Assembly (NCBI GenBank): GCA_903939755.1
Contig: CAJAII010000007.1
Coordinates: forward strand, 1-64,000
Length of the DNA: 64,000 nucleotides
Direction: 5' to 3'
Source of the DNA: an uncultured Flavobacteriales bacterium
Lineage (GTDB): Bacteria > Bacteroidota > Bacteroidia > Flavobacteriales_D > Crocinitomicaceae
Made by a program: the position numbers and the translations under genes. Position 1 is the stretch's first letter. Each line of letters starts with the position of its first letter. This document shows positions 18,456 to 27,292 of this stretch, piece after piece. The notes under the pieces were generated by a model, which was given only the letters and a program-made list of their open reading frames with translations, was not told the DNA's origin and made no database searches.

Positions 18456-19087
18456 AAAGAGTAGCAATTATTGGTGCTGGAAATTTAGCACAGCAAATTG
18501 TTCATTTAGCGATTTCTGATCATCAGTTTATCCCAGTTGGATTTTTTGATGATTTTGAAGGAAAGGGTGAGGTGAAGTTTGACTTGCCAATTCTAGGTGG
18601 TACCGATGAAATTGTAGATTTATTCAATTTAGGAAAATTTGACGAGATTATTTGCGCTATTGGCTATAATAATAAAGATTTTAGGATGGAAATAGTACAT
18701 CAATTAGTTGGTTTAATACCTTTTGCCACATTGATTCATTCCACCTGTATTATTGATCCTTCTGCAAAAATAGGGCAGGGTTCTGTCTTGTATCCGGGCT
18801 GCGTGGTTGATATGGATGCGGTTATTTCTGACAATGTGTTGATGTATAGCGCCTGTTTACTGTCTCATAATTCAATTATTGGATCAAATTCTATCTTATC
18901 GCCAGGAGTTAAAATCGCAGGGTTTTCCAAAATAGGGGAGTCAGTGCACTTAGGAATTGGAACTATTGTTTCAGATTCGATTACAATTGTAGATAAAACG
19001 ATAACAGGAGCTGGGACGGTGGTAGTTAAAAGTATTACTGAAGCAGGAACGTACGTAGGTATTCCATCTAAATTGATTCAACGATGA
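18452..19087 (+). CDS. NeuD/PglD-like sugar O/N-acyltransferase
   Basis: 211 aa. An N-terminal Rossmann-like domain (VAIIGAGNLAQQIVHLA, residues 4-20; FFDDF) is followed by a left-handed beta-helix of hexapeptide repeats from about residue 90 (IDPSAKIGQGSVLYPGCVVDMDA, then SHNSIIGSNSILSPGVKIAG and GIGTIV), ending GIPSKLIQR. PglD and relatives acetylate the 4-amino group of UDP or dTDP 4-amino-sugars with acetyl-CoA. Gene order wbqC, this gene, then a WecE-type aminotransferase, each joined by an ATGA overlap, strongly suggests it acylates the product of the aminotransferase. The exact acyl group cannot be read. Confidence 0.85.
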   Translation: MKRVAIIGAGNLAQQIVHLAISDHQFIPVGFFDDFEGKGEVKFDLPILGGTDEIVDLFNLGKFDEIICAIGYNNKDFRMEIVHQLVGLIPFATLIHSTCIIDPSAKIGQGSVLYPGCVVDMDAVISDNVLMYSACLLSHNSIIGSNSILSPGVKIAGFSKIGESVHLGIGTIVSDSITIVDKTITGAGTVVVKSITEAGTYVGIPSKLIQR

Positions 19088-20217
19088 AAATCCCATTCAA
19101 CAAGCCTTTTCTTTCTGGCAATGAAACAAAATATATAGAGGAAGCTGTTCTTTCAATGAAAATTTCAGGTGATGGTATTTTTACTAAGAAATGCCATGCA
19201 TTTTTTGAAGAAAAATATGGTTTTCTAAAATGCTTGTTGACAACATCTTGCACAGATGCCTTGGAAATGGCTGCTATCTTGATTGATATTCAAGCGGGTG
19301 ATGAAGTAATCATGCCTTCTTATACCTTTGTTTCTACTGCTAATGCTTTCGTACTACGAGGCGCAAAAATTGTGTTTGTAGATTCATTACCGGACCATCC
19401 CAATATCGATGTTTCAAAAATTGAAGCCTTAATCACTCCAAAAACCAAAGCAATTGTTCCTGTGCATTATGGCGGAGTGGCTTGTGATATGGATACCATT
19501 ATGGAGTTGGCTGATAAATACAACTTATTTGTAATCGAAGATGCGGCACAAGCCATTGATTCATTTTACAAGGGCTTACCATTGGGTGGAATTGGACATT
19601 TAGCTGCTTTTTCTTTTCATGAGACAAAAAACATCATCTCCGGAGAAGGAGGGATGCTGGTCATTAATGATGATCAATTTGCTGAAAGAGCCGAAATTAT
19701 CCGTGAAAAAGGCACCAATAGAAGCCAATTTTACCGGGGTGAGGTCGATAAATACGGTTGGATGGATATTGGTTCTTCCTTTTTGCCTTCCGACATTATC
19801 GCCGCCTTTTTATTCGCTCAATTAGAAAACCTAGATAAAATACAAGCAAAGCGGATTGCTAGTTGGAATGCTTATTACGAGTTACTAAAACCATTAGCAG
19901 ATCAGAATCTTTTTAAGTTGCTCCATTTTGATAAAGATAAAACAAATAACGGGCATCTTTTTGCGCTGATTATGCCAAATTTAGAGGAACGGACACTGCT
20001 CATTGATTTCATGCGGAAAAAAGGAATACTTGCCGTTTTTCATTATTTAAGTTTGCATAAAAGTCCATTTTATAAGGAGAAACACGATGGAAGGACACTT
20101 GAAAATTGTGATAATTTCTCAGATACGCTGATCCGTTTGCCATTTTACTACGAATTAACACAAGAGGAAATCGAATTTATTTGCAATTCAATCATTCAGT
20201 ATTTCGATGAAAGATAA
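19084..20217 (+). CDS. wecE: dTDP-4-amino-4,6-dideoxygalactose transaminase (WecE/RffA-like)
   Basis: 377 aa, DegT/DnrJ/EryC1/StrS family. The PLP lysine is K182 in SFHETKN and the pyridine-nitrogen aspartate is D153 in IEDAAQ. Long stretches such as MPSYTFVSTANAFVLRGAK, IVPVHYGGVACDMDTIM and AEIIREKGTNRSQFYRG closely match remembered E. coli WecE, more so than other family members. WecE aminates dTDP-4-keto-6-deoxyglucose using glutamate to give dTDP-Fuc4N. With the upstream acyltransferase this would yield Fuc4NAc or another N-acyl form. The dTDP-glucose genes (rmlA, rmlB) are not in the window. Its end overlaps the next glycosyltransferase by 11 bases. Confidence 0.9.
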   Translation: MKIPFNKPFLSGNETKYIEEAVLSMKISGDGIFTKKCHAFFEEKYGFLKCLLTTSCTDALEMAAILIDIQAGDEVIMPSYTFVSTANAFVLRGAKIVFVDSLPDHPNIDVSKIEALITPKTKAIVPVHYGGVACDMDTIMELADKYNLFVIEDAAQAIDSFYKGLPLGGIGHLAAFSFHETKNIISGEGGMLVINDDQFAERAEIIREKGTNRSQFYRGEVDKYGWMDIGSSFLPSDIIAAFLFAQLENLDKIQAKRIASWNAYYELLKPLADQNLFKLLHFDKDKTNNGHLFALIMPNLEERTLLIDFMRKKGILAVFHYLSLHKSPFYKEKHDGRTLENCDNFSDTLIRLPFYYELTQEEIEFICNSIIQYFDER

Positions 20218-21361
20218 AGTAAAAGTATTATTTGTTGTTTCTGAATTTTGGCAAGCGGGTACCCAACGATTTACTTTTGAATTGGATCGAGCACTGGATA
20301 AAAAACGATTTGATGTATCTATTTTGTCGATCTTACCTTTAACAACCAATGAATATTTTGGGGATTATTACTACGATAAACATTTAGCACTCGGGAGTAC
20401 CATCATTTTTTTGCAAGACGTTGATATTTTAATCAAACCAACCTTGAAGCAACGGATTTACAGAAAATTTTTTGGTAAAAGTTTGCCTAACGAGCATCAA
20501 TCATTAATTAAATTTTTAGAAAGTTACGATGTGATATCAGTTATGGGAGAGTATAATTACTCTAAAATTAATCAATTTTTAACAGACGATTCCAGAAAAA
20601 GAGTATTTATTCACATCATGAATTCAAAATTTCAATCTAATGCTATTTATGATCAATTTCCAAAATCAGATTCCTACCATTTTATTTCAGGATTTCGAGA
20701 AAAGCAAATTTCATGGGAATTAGCAGAATTCAACAATTTTAAACACACCTATTTTAATTTAAATTTTAAACTTGAAAAGCAATATGCTAAGGGTGATTAT
20801 AAAAAAAGTGATTCACCAAAAATTGGAATATTTACTCGTTTAACGTTTACAAAGCCACTTGATCCTTTCTTTGAGGCTTTCAAATCCTTGCGCAGTAAGT
20901 TACCAAATGCTGAGCTGCATATTTATGGAGGCGGTGATCCATCAAAAGAGGGCGTTTTAAGTTATGTTGAAAAACTAAGCCTGGAATCTTCTGTTTTTTT
21001 TAGAGGACATCAAAATCATATATTAAAAACTGCTATTGAGGATAATATTGACTTAGTTTGGTTTCATGGTTACCATGGAATACCGGGTGGTTTTGCCAGT
21101 TTTGATTTATCAACTGCAAAAATACCCCAGCTTTTCTGGGATTTTGGATCTGCGCCGGGCACAGTTCATTATTCTTTTTTACCGATGTTTAATGACCTTG
21201 AGAAATTAGCTGATTTTACCTATACAATATTGAATGACCCCAAGGAAGCAAAGTTATTAGCTCAACAACAATATGATTTTATCGATGCGAACTTCAATAT
21301 CGATACGAATGTCCATCAGATAGAAGAGTTATATATTAGTACTTCAAAAAAACAAATTTGA
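20207..21361 (+). CDS. Glycosyltransferase, GT-B fold (GT4-like)
   Basis: 384 aa. The first domain starts VKVLFVVSEFWQAGTQRFTFELDRALDKKRFDVSILSIL, as in GT4 enzymes that bind the acceptor near a glycine-rich loop. The second domain has KIGIFTRLTFTKPLDPFFEAF, ELHIYGGGDP and VFFRGHQNHI, and then GIPGGFASFDLSTAKIPQLFWDFGS in the place of the usual E-x7-E donor motif. That motif is not conserved in its normal form, so this is a divergent member. It overlaps wecE by 11 bases and probably adds one residue of the polymer. Donor and linkage unknown. Confidence 0.72.
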   Translation: MKDKVKVLFVVSEFWQAGTQRFTFELDRALDKKRFDVSILSILPLTTNEYFGDYYYDKHLALGSTIIFLQDVDILIKPTLKQRIYRKFFGKSLPNEHQSLIKFLESYDVISVMGEYNYSKINQFLTDDSRKRVFIHIMNSKFQSNAIYDQFPKSDSYHFISGFREKQISWELAEFNNFKHTYFNLNFKLEKQYAKGDYKKSDSPKIGIFTRLTFTKPLDPFFEAFKSLRSKLPNAELHIYGGGDPSKEGVLSYVEKLSLESSVFFRGHQNHILKTAIEDNIDLVWFHGYHGIPGGFASFDLSTAKIPQLFWDFGSAPGTVHYSFLPMFNDLEKLADFTYTILNDPKEAKLLAQQQYDFIDANFNIDTNVHQIEELYISTSKKQI

Positions 21362-21367
21362 TAAGTG

Positions 21368-22351
21368 ATGTTAAATAGATATAAACATAAACTAATTCAA
21401 ACTAGAAGTCTTACCATTATAGCCTTCAGGATTTTTATGTACAATAAAAGCGAAAGAAGAAAACAGAAAAAAAAGCTACATTCAAAAATCGCCAGCGCTT
21501 TCACCTCGGTTCAACACTCCCTTTTCAATTCTGACACTAAAAGAACGGTTCAAATGACCGATATTGATTCCAATCTTAAGGAAGTTATTGTCACCTGTTA
21601 TTTTACACTGAAACCTGATCCTCAATTAGGCATTTTGCGCAACTCAGCTGATTTCAAGTACATTCAACCGTGGTATGATTCAATTATGAAAATTGGTGTC
21701 TCAGGAATAATTCTGCATGACGGTTTAGAGTCAGCGTTTATTGAACGCTACCAAAACGAGCAAGTTCAATTTCGCTTTTGCGAAATGGGGAATTATTCTA
21801 TTTTCGAGGAACGATGGCTGTTGTATCACCTTTTTTTAAAACAATTACCAAAATTAGAAAAAGTATTTTTTACCGATAGTAACGATGTCTACATCACGCA
21901 ACATCCATTTTCATTTATTAGTGATCCTGAAGCGCTTTACGTTGGAAGAGACAATGCCAATCGAATTAAAGATTCGGGTTGGCTGAAAGAGGAATGTGAC
22001 CAGTTTATAGAAGAAAGTATTTACCCACTACCTTTGACCTATTCCTATCAGTGGGCTTACAATGCGGGTTTGGCTGGTGGTAGCCGCAATTTGATGTATT
22101 TTTTTACCGCTGAAATGACAAAACTAATCTTCAAAGCAACAAGTAATTACCACAAAGATATGACCTTGTTGAACATGGTGATTCATGAAAATTTTTATCC
22201 TTTCTTGTCAATCGTAAATTGGAATCAACAGTTGGTTGATACAAAACAGGATTCTTTGGCTTCTCATCAAAAATTAATTACGGGATTTCCATTCAATAGT
22301 GGTTTTAAAGACCTAGATTTAGAATCAAAAGCACTATTTATTCATAAATAA
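21368..22351 (+). CDS. Uncharacterised protein, possible GT-A glycosyltransferase
   Basis: 327 aa from ATG 21368; a GTG directly before it is equally in frame. I do not recognise a named family with certainty. Residues about 75-110 (EVIVTCYFTLKPDPQLGILRNSADFKYIQPWYDS) and LEKVFFTDSNDVYITQHPF (about 180) look like a GT-A nucleotide-sugar domain in which TDSNDVY replaces a DxD metal motif. YNAGLAGGSRNLMYFF follows, similar to the acceptor-side segment of GT8-like and DUF-type transferases. The N-terminal 55 residues are very basic, consistent with membrane association. Position between two glycosyltransferase genes with gaps of six and seven bases supports a glycan role. Confidence 0.6.
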   Translation: MLNRYKHKLIQTRSLTIIAFRIFMYNKSERRKQKKKLHSKIASAFTSVQHSLFNSDTKRTVQMTDIDSNLKEVIVTCYFTLKPDPQLGILRNSADFKYIQPWYDSIMKIGVSGIILHDGLESAFIERYQNEQVQFRFCEMGNYSIFEERWLLYHLFLKQLPKLEKVFFTDSNDVYITQHPFSFISDPEALYVGRDNANRIKDSGWLKEECDQFIEESIYPLPLTYSYQWAYNAGLAGGSRNLMYFFTAEMTKLIFKATSNYHKDMTLLNMVIHENFYPFLSIVNWNQQLVDTKQDSLASHQKLITGFPFNSGFKDLDLESKALFIHK

Positions 22352-22358
22352 ATTAAGT

Positions 22359-23174
22359 ATGTCAAAACCTCTTGTTTCCTTTATCATCCCATACTATAAC
22401 GCAGGAACTACGATACAAGAAACAATTGATTCCATTTTTAATCAATCCTATCCGAATTTTGATATTTGGCTCATTAACGATGGCAGTACGGATCAATTTT
22501 CGATTGACAAATTGAAAGAATTTGAAGGAATTGAAAAAATTCACCTACTACATCAAGAAAATGCTGGGCCGAGTGTGGCTAAAAACCTAGGTGTAGAAAA
22601 TGCTAGAGGAGAGTTGATTTGTTTTGTAGATGCTGATAATATCCTTCTTAATAATTATATTGAAGAAGCAGTTATTGCTTTTGATGAAAACCCATCGATT
22701 GATGTAGTTTATTCTGATTTTGAGTATTTTGGTGATCGTTTGGGGATTCATAAATCAAACAAAATTGATTCATCTACTATTTTTATTGGAAATTCTGTAG
22801 ATAATTGCGTTGTAATTAGAAAAACAACTTTTCTCTCGGTTAAAGGTTTTGATTCTAATCTTTCTAAATTAGGTTTAGAAGATTGGGAACTTTGGATGAA
22901 TTTATTAAAAAATAAAAAGAAGTTCTTTTATATTGAAAAGATTCATTTTAGGTATCGAGTAATTTCCACTTCACGAACCAACATTACTGCAAACTTGAAC
23001 ATCGAAAAAATAAATAAATACATTGCAAACAAGCATTCAGATTTTTTATCGGAAATATATATAGAAACCTATTATAAAAATAAAATGACCTTAGAGTCAA
23101 TAGATTTTCGAATTGGTAAATTAATCTTGTCTCCCTACAGATTAATAAAATCTATATTTTTCAAATCACGATAA
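22359..23174 (+). CDS. Glycosyltransferase family 2
   Basis: 271 aa, GT-A fold. The start PLVSFIIPYYNAGTTIQETIDSIFNQSYPNFDIWLINDGSTD is the canonical GT2 opening. The DxD equivalent is FVDADN (about 88-93) after the ARGELI strand, and LEDWELWMNLL supplies the catalytic acidic ED motif. The C-terminal tail is basic and lysine-rich (SPYRLIKSIFFKSR), suggesting peripheral membrane binding. It is more AT-rich from here on into the following acyltransferase gene. Neighbours are seven bases upstream and four downstream, so it is one operon. It likely adds a sugar to the growing chain. Confidence 0.88.
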   Translation: MSKPLVSFIIPYYNAGTTIQETIDSIFNQSYPNFDIWLINDGSTDQFSIDKLKEFEGIEKIHLLHQENAGPSVAKNLGVENARGELICFVDADNILLNNYIEEAVIAFDENPSIDVVYSDFEYFGDRLGIHKSNKIDSSTIFIGNSVDNCVVIRKTTFLSVKGFDSNLSKLGLEDWELWMNLLKNKKKFFYIEKIHFRYRVISTSRTNITANLNIEKINKYIANKHSDFLSEIYIETYYKNKMTLESIDFRIGKLILSPYRLIKSIFFKSR

Positions 23175-23178
23175 GATT

Positions 23179-24276
23179 ATGTTTAAGAACAACATTTTTT
23201 TCTATGAAAATCGAATTTTAGGATTAGATCTATTACGATTTATTGCTATATTTTATGTTTTTTGGGGTCATGGTGAAATATTAATTCCAAATGAACTTTC
23301 TTGGCTTTATAATATCCCAACTATTATTCCTTTTGAAGGAGTTTCAGTTTTTTTTGTTCTTAGTGGCTTCTTAATTGGGACAATTTTAAATAAAACTATT
23401 TTTAATACGGATTTCCAAAGTAAGGATCTAATGCGTTTCTGGATAAGACGTTGGTTTAGAACGATCCCTCTTTATTTTATTGTTTTAATTGTAATGATTT
23501 TTGTAACAAATGATTTATGGAATAATAATTTTCTTTATTTCATTTTTTGCCAAAATTTATTTTTTAAGCATCCCGATTTTTTTGGTGTTGCTTGGAGTCT
23601 ATCTGTTGAGGAATGGTTTTATTTTTTATTTCCTGCATTATTATTTTTACTAAACAAAATACTGAAAAACAAGATTAACTCAATACTAATAATTTCATTC
23701 TTGTTTATTTTAATTCCATTATTACTGCGAATGTTTTTTTTTAACAATCTAGATTTAGATGTTAGTAAAAAAATAGTTTTCTTACGCTTAGATTCAATGA
23801 TATATGGAGTGTTTGCTTCTATAATTTATTTTCATAAAAATGAATTATGGAGGAAATTTGATAAATATTCAATAGCAATTTCTTTCCTATTATTGATTTT
23901 ACTTTTTACCAAAAATTATTATTTAAGTCCAAGTAATATTAAAATATTTACCTTCAACTTAGAATCATTGTCCGTAATGTTTCTGCTTCCTTATTTAAGT
24001 TCTGTTAAAAAATTTCGCTTTCAAATTATAAATAAATTGATTGTTTATGTTAGTAAAATATCATACTCACTTTATTTAATTCATGGTAGTTTAATTTTAT
24101 GGTTTATAATTAGAAATATCGAAATTTCAGATTTTATTTTAAGCTTCAGATTTGAAAATCAAAGATTCATGTTGTTCGGACTTTATATATTATTTTCTTT
24201 TGGTTTAGCGACATTAATGTACTTGTACATTGAAGTTCCAATTTTGAAATACCGAGATAAAATAACCAATCATTAA
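23179..24276 (+). CDS. Acyltransferase 3 family membrane protein (OafA/NolL-like)
   Basis: 365 aa, about ten membrane helices. Family marks: RILGLDLLRFIAIFYVFWGHG near the N-terminus, with the conserved histidine, then GVSVFFVLSGFLIGTIL, RFWIRRWFRTIPLYFIVL and GVAWSLSVEEWFYFLFP. These enzymes use acyl-CoA in the membrane to O-acylate polysaccharides. The base composition is visibly richer in A/T than wzt or wecE, as in the second acyltransferase at 28168, suggesting a later acquisition. It probably acetylates a hydroxyl of the exported glycan. Confidence 0.9.
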   Translation: MFKNNIFFYENRILGLDLLRFIAIFYVFWGHGEILIPNELSWLYNIPTIIPFEGVSVFFVLSGFLIGTILNKTIFNTDFQSKDLMRFWIRRWFRTIPLYFIVLIVMIFVTNDLWNNNFLYFIFCQNLFFKHPDFFGVAWSLSVEEWFYFLFPALLFLLNKILKNKINSILIISFLFILIPLLLRMFFFNNLDLDVSKKIVFLRLDSMIYGVFASIIYFHKNELWRKFDKYSIAISFLLLILLFTKNYYLSPSNIKIFTFNLESLSVMFLLPYLSSVKKFRFQIINKLIVYVSKISYSLYLIHGSLILWFIIRNIEISDFILSFRFENQRFMLFGLYILFSFGLATLMYLYIEVPILKYRDKITNH

Positions 24277-24288
24277 AAAAATAATTTA

Positions 24289-25227
24289 ATGACTAATTAT
24301 ACATTTAAAAAGCTAACAATTGAAAATTTGAGTGACTTAATCCCAATTTATGAAAATTCTTTTGGGAAAATTGTAACAACTGAATTTTTAATAAATAAAA
24401 TGTGTCCCAAAATATTCGGTGAAAATTGTATCGGCTTCATTGCCTACGATCAAAACAATACGCCGGCTGCATTTTACGGCGTATATCCATGTCAAATTGA
24501 ATACCAAGGAAAATTATTTTTAGCCGCGCAATCAGGCGACACAATGACGCATAGCGCACATATTGGTAAAGGATTATTCACCCAATTAGCGTTGAAAACT
24601 TATGCGTATTGCCAAGAAAATGGCTTTCATTTAGTTTTTGGCTTCCCCAATGAAAATTCTTACCCAGGATTTATTAAAAAGTTGGGATGGTCGCATTTTG
24701 ATGACATAACGCCGTATCTTATTCGTGTAAAATGTATCCCTTGGATTCGTGTAAAAAACACCTTTAAATTACCCCAAGCCTTGCACGATAAATGGTGCGA
24801 TTTTGTCTTAAATAAATTAAAAAAAGGACATCCATTTAAAAGTTCTGCATTCACAGTTGAAACACCGGTTATCGATCATTCAAAGGAATTCTTTGCCTAT
24901 AAAACGTATGCAAAAAATTATTTAGTTCAACTCAATGGAATCAATGTATGGCTCAAGGTGGACGATCGTTTTTTAATTATTGGGGACATTGATAGTTGCG
25001 CTGAAACCGAATTTATAAAGACGATTCAAGGCTTAAAGAAAATTGCTTTCAAATTGGGATTACCCCATTTGCGCTTTCATACCAGTTCGAATACGTGGGG
25101 TCAAAATATGTTTAATAAATTTGGCTTTCCAATGGAATTGAAATATCCCGTTGGAGGAATTAATTTTACAAATGAAATCCCATTGGAAAAATTGAAATTC
25201 ACAGGTGCTGATAACGATACATTTTAA
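24289..25227 (+). CDS. GNAT-family acyltransferase-like protein
   Basis: 312 aa. The first 130 residues fit the GNAT fold: FKKLTIENLSDLIPIYENSFG, CIGFIAYDQNNTPAAFYGVYPC, AAQSGDTMTHSAHIGKGLFTQLALKTYAYCQENGFHLVFGFPN. HIGKGLFTQL stands in the place of the acetyl-CoA loop (R/Q-x2-G-x-G/A). The C-terminal half is another alpha/beta unit (about 190-300), as in the double-GNAT proteins of exopolysaccharide loci. A related protein with the same arrangement lies at 33497. Likely acylates an amino sugar or peptide-like modification; the substrate is unknown. Neighbours are 12 and 3 bases away. Confidence 0.72.
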   Translation: MTNYTFKKLTIENLSDLIPIYENSFGKIVTTEFLINKMCPKIFGENCIGFIAYDQNNTPAAFYGVYPCQIEYQGKLFLAAQSGDTMTHSAHIGKGLFTQLALKTYAYCQENGFHLVFGFPNENSYPGFIKKLGWSHFDDITPYLIRVKCIPWIRVKNTFKLPQALHDKWCDFVLNKLKKGHPFKSSAFTVETPVIDHSKEFFAYKTYAKNYLVQLNGINVWLKVDDRFLIIGDIDSCAETEFIKTIQGLKKIAFKLGLPHLRFHTSSNTWGQNMFNKFGFPMELKYPVGGINFTNEIPLEKLKFTGADNDTF

Positions 25228-25230
25228 GAT

Positions 25231-26274
25231 ATGAACTGGATCGAACGGAAAATTCTTGGTTTTTTTGTCAAAACAAAAGGAATATTTTCTGCGCCACTTT
25301 TTGGCGGAAAAGGTATAATATTTATGCTTCACCGTGTCTTACCTGAAAATGAAAGAAATGCCTTTACATTGAATAAGGACCTGGCGATTACACCTGAAAA
25401 ATTAGAAGAATTCATTCTGTTTTTCAAGCAAAAAGGGTACGTTTTTATTTCATTAGATGAATTAGCTGATTACTTAGACGAGAAAATTAAATTCCAACAA
25501 AAATTTATCTGTCTCACTTTTGATGATGGTTATAAGGATAACCTAATCGTTGGCTTGCCTGTTTTAAAGAAACACCAGGTTCCTGCTACTATTTATGTGA
25601 CAAATTGTCTTCCAAATGGAACGGCTATCATGTGGTGGTATTTATTTGAAAATCATGTGAAATCTCATTCTGAATTAATTTTAAATTCGTCGAAGGGTAG
25701 ATCAGTATTCCAATGGGAAAATGAGCCAAGTGCTTTTAGTCAGTTTGGTAAAGTGAGTGAGGCTATTAAATCAATTCCCGGAAATGAATTGCCGGTTGTA
25801 TTAAGTCAGAGTTTTGGTTTAAGTGTTTCCGAAATGGAAGCACATGGTGAGGCCATCTCATTGTCGTGGGAGGAAATAAAAGAATTGTCCAATGATCCTT
25901 TAATAACAATAGGTGCGCATACCATGAATCACATTTGCCTTAAGCAGCAATTGGAAGAATTGGTTGTTGAGGAAATGAAGGCATCAAAAATTGAAATTGA
26001 AAAGTACATCGGCAAAGAGGTTGTTCATTTCGCCTATCCATTTGGTGGGGAGGTGGATGTCAGTAAAAGAGAGCTGGAAATAGCTGCTGAAGTTGGTTAT
26101 AGAACTTCTACTTTAAATCAAGCAGGTTCTATTTTTAAGAGCAACAAAAAGAGTAAACAAGCTTTGGCAAGAATGCCACTAGGAAATCGAATAGATAGTG
26201 AACGAATTTCCAATTATATAAATGGTATTTACCATTTTTCGGTGAATGGGTTTAAAAAGCAGAAATACCAATAA
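25231..26274 (+). CDS. Polysaccharide deacetylase family protein (NodB homology domain)
   Basis: 347 aa. The NodB motifs are present: metal and catalytic aspartates in CLTFDDG (D98, D99), and zinc histidines in GAHTMNH (H230, H234). FAYPFGGE forms the third motif, and the substrate base region lies towards VGYRTSTLN. The N-terminal 90 residues carry the common IIFMLHRVLPEN...LEEFILFFKQKGYVFISLDELADYL lead-in of carbohydrate-esterase-4 proteins found in surface glycan clusters. There is no signal peptide, so it acts in the cytoplasm, for example on a lipid-linked precursor. It would remove N-acetyl groups from an amino sugar. Confidence 0.88.
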   Translation: MNWIERKILGFFVKTKGIFSAPLFGGKGIIFMLHRVLPENERNAFTLNKDLAITPEKLEEFILFFKQKGYVFISLDELADYLDEKIKFQQKFICLTFDDGYKDNLIVGLPVLKKHQVPATIYVTNCLPNGTAIMWWYLFENHVKSHSELILNSSKGRSVFQWENEPSAFSQFGKVSEAIKSIPGNELPVVLSQSFGLSVSEMEAHGEAISLSWEEIKELSNDPLITIGAHTMNHICLKQQLEELVVEEMKASKIEIEKYIGKEVVHFAYPFGGEVDVSKRELEIAAEVGYRTSTLNQAGSIFKSNKKSKQALARMPLGNRIDSERISNYINGIYHFSVNGFKKQKYQ

Positions 26275-26275
26275 G

Positions 26276-27292
26276 ATGACAAACAGTAAGGTAGCTATTT
26301 CGATTATTATTGTAAATTATAAAACACCGCAGCTCCTATTGCAATGCGTACGTTCCATTGTCGATACTACAAAAGAGCTGTCCTATGAAATTGTTATAGT
26401 GGACAATCACTCAGAAGATGAATCAGAGATATTAATTGCAACAAATTTCCCCAACGTCAAATGGATTAATTCAGGGTACAATGCTGGTTTTGCAAGAGCA
26501 AATAATAGAGGTATTCGAGAAACCAATGGAGATTTTATTTTTCTTTTAAACCCTGATACAACCTTAACAAGTAATTATTTAGTTAAAATGATCAATCACT
26601 ACCAACTGCTTTCTAAAACGGAGAAAGTTGGTCTTTTAACATCACGAATTATATCATCAATCGACCATTCCTTATTAGTAGGAACAGGAATTGGGTTTGC
26701 AGGTATAAAAAAAGAATGGAAAAAAAATCCTTTAAGTCTGAAATGGCGACAAATTTTCAAGCGTAAGAATAAAGAAGGGGTTTACCATGCCGATACAATG
26801 CACTATAAAAACCATGAGGTAGATTTCGTAAGTGGAGCTTGCACATTCATCAAACGATCTACACTTGAAAAACTGAATTTATATATGGATGAAGATTTCT
26901 TTTTGTACTGGGAGGATGTTGAATGGAGTTTTCGTGTTAAAAAGAAGGGTTTGAAGAATTTCTTTTTTTCGGATGGAGAAATATTTCATGTAAATTCTGC
27001 AAGTACTGGCAATTCAAGTCATCGTATAGCACAAATACGAATTTCAGAATTCCTTTTTTATTCCAAACGCTATAATAAATTTACCTTCTATCTTCTCGGT
27101 TTAGTGATACGGATCAATTACTTATTTAATTCTCAACTATTAAAAAGAAGTAAGGATGACGTTTCGTTAGCGGAATTAAATGTTGATAAACTCCTATTTA
27201 AGCAGTATTTTTATCAAGCTTATGAACGATATTGTAATAAAAACAAGAATGAGCGACCTTATTTAAAGTATGTTGAAGAGGCTATTAAATAA
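26276..27292 (+). CDS. Glycosyltransferase family 2 (rhamnosyltransferase-like)
   Basis: 338 aa from ATG 26276, one base after the deacetylase stop; a longer in-frame reading would overlap that gene. GT-A opening ISIIIVNYKTPQLLLQCVRSIVDTTK, then IVDNHSEDES, WINSGYNAGFARANNRGIRETNGDFIFLLNPDTTL (NPD in place of DxD), GACTFIKRSTLEKLNLYMDEDFFLYWEDVEWSFRVKKKGL. This is the WbbL/RfbF-like group that often transfers rhamnose or other 6-deoxy sugars. The C-terminal part has one hydrophobic stretch (FTFYLLGLVIRINYLF). Its 3' end overlaps the next gene by 23 bases. Confidence 0.88.
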   Translation: MTNSKVAISIIIVNYKTPQLLLQCVRSIVDTTKELSYEIVIVDNHSEDESEILIATNFPNVKWINSGYNAGFARANNRGIRETNGDFIFLLNPDTTLTSNYLVKMINHYQLLSKTEKVGLLTSRIISSIDHSLLVGTGIGFAGIKKEWKKNPLSLKWRQIFKRKNKEGVYHADTMHYKNHEVDFVSGACTFIKRSTLEKLNLYMDEDFFLYWEDVEWSFRVKKKGLKNFFFSDGEIFHVNSASTGNSSHRIAQIRISEFLFYSKRYNKFTFYLLGLVIRINYLFNSQLLKRSKDDVSLAELNVDKLLFKQYFYQAYERYCNKNKNERPYLKYVEEAIK

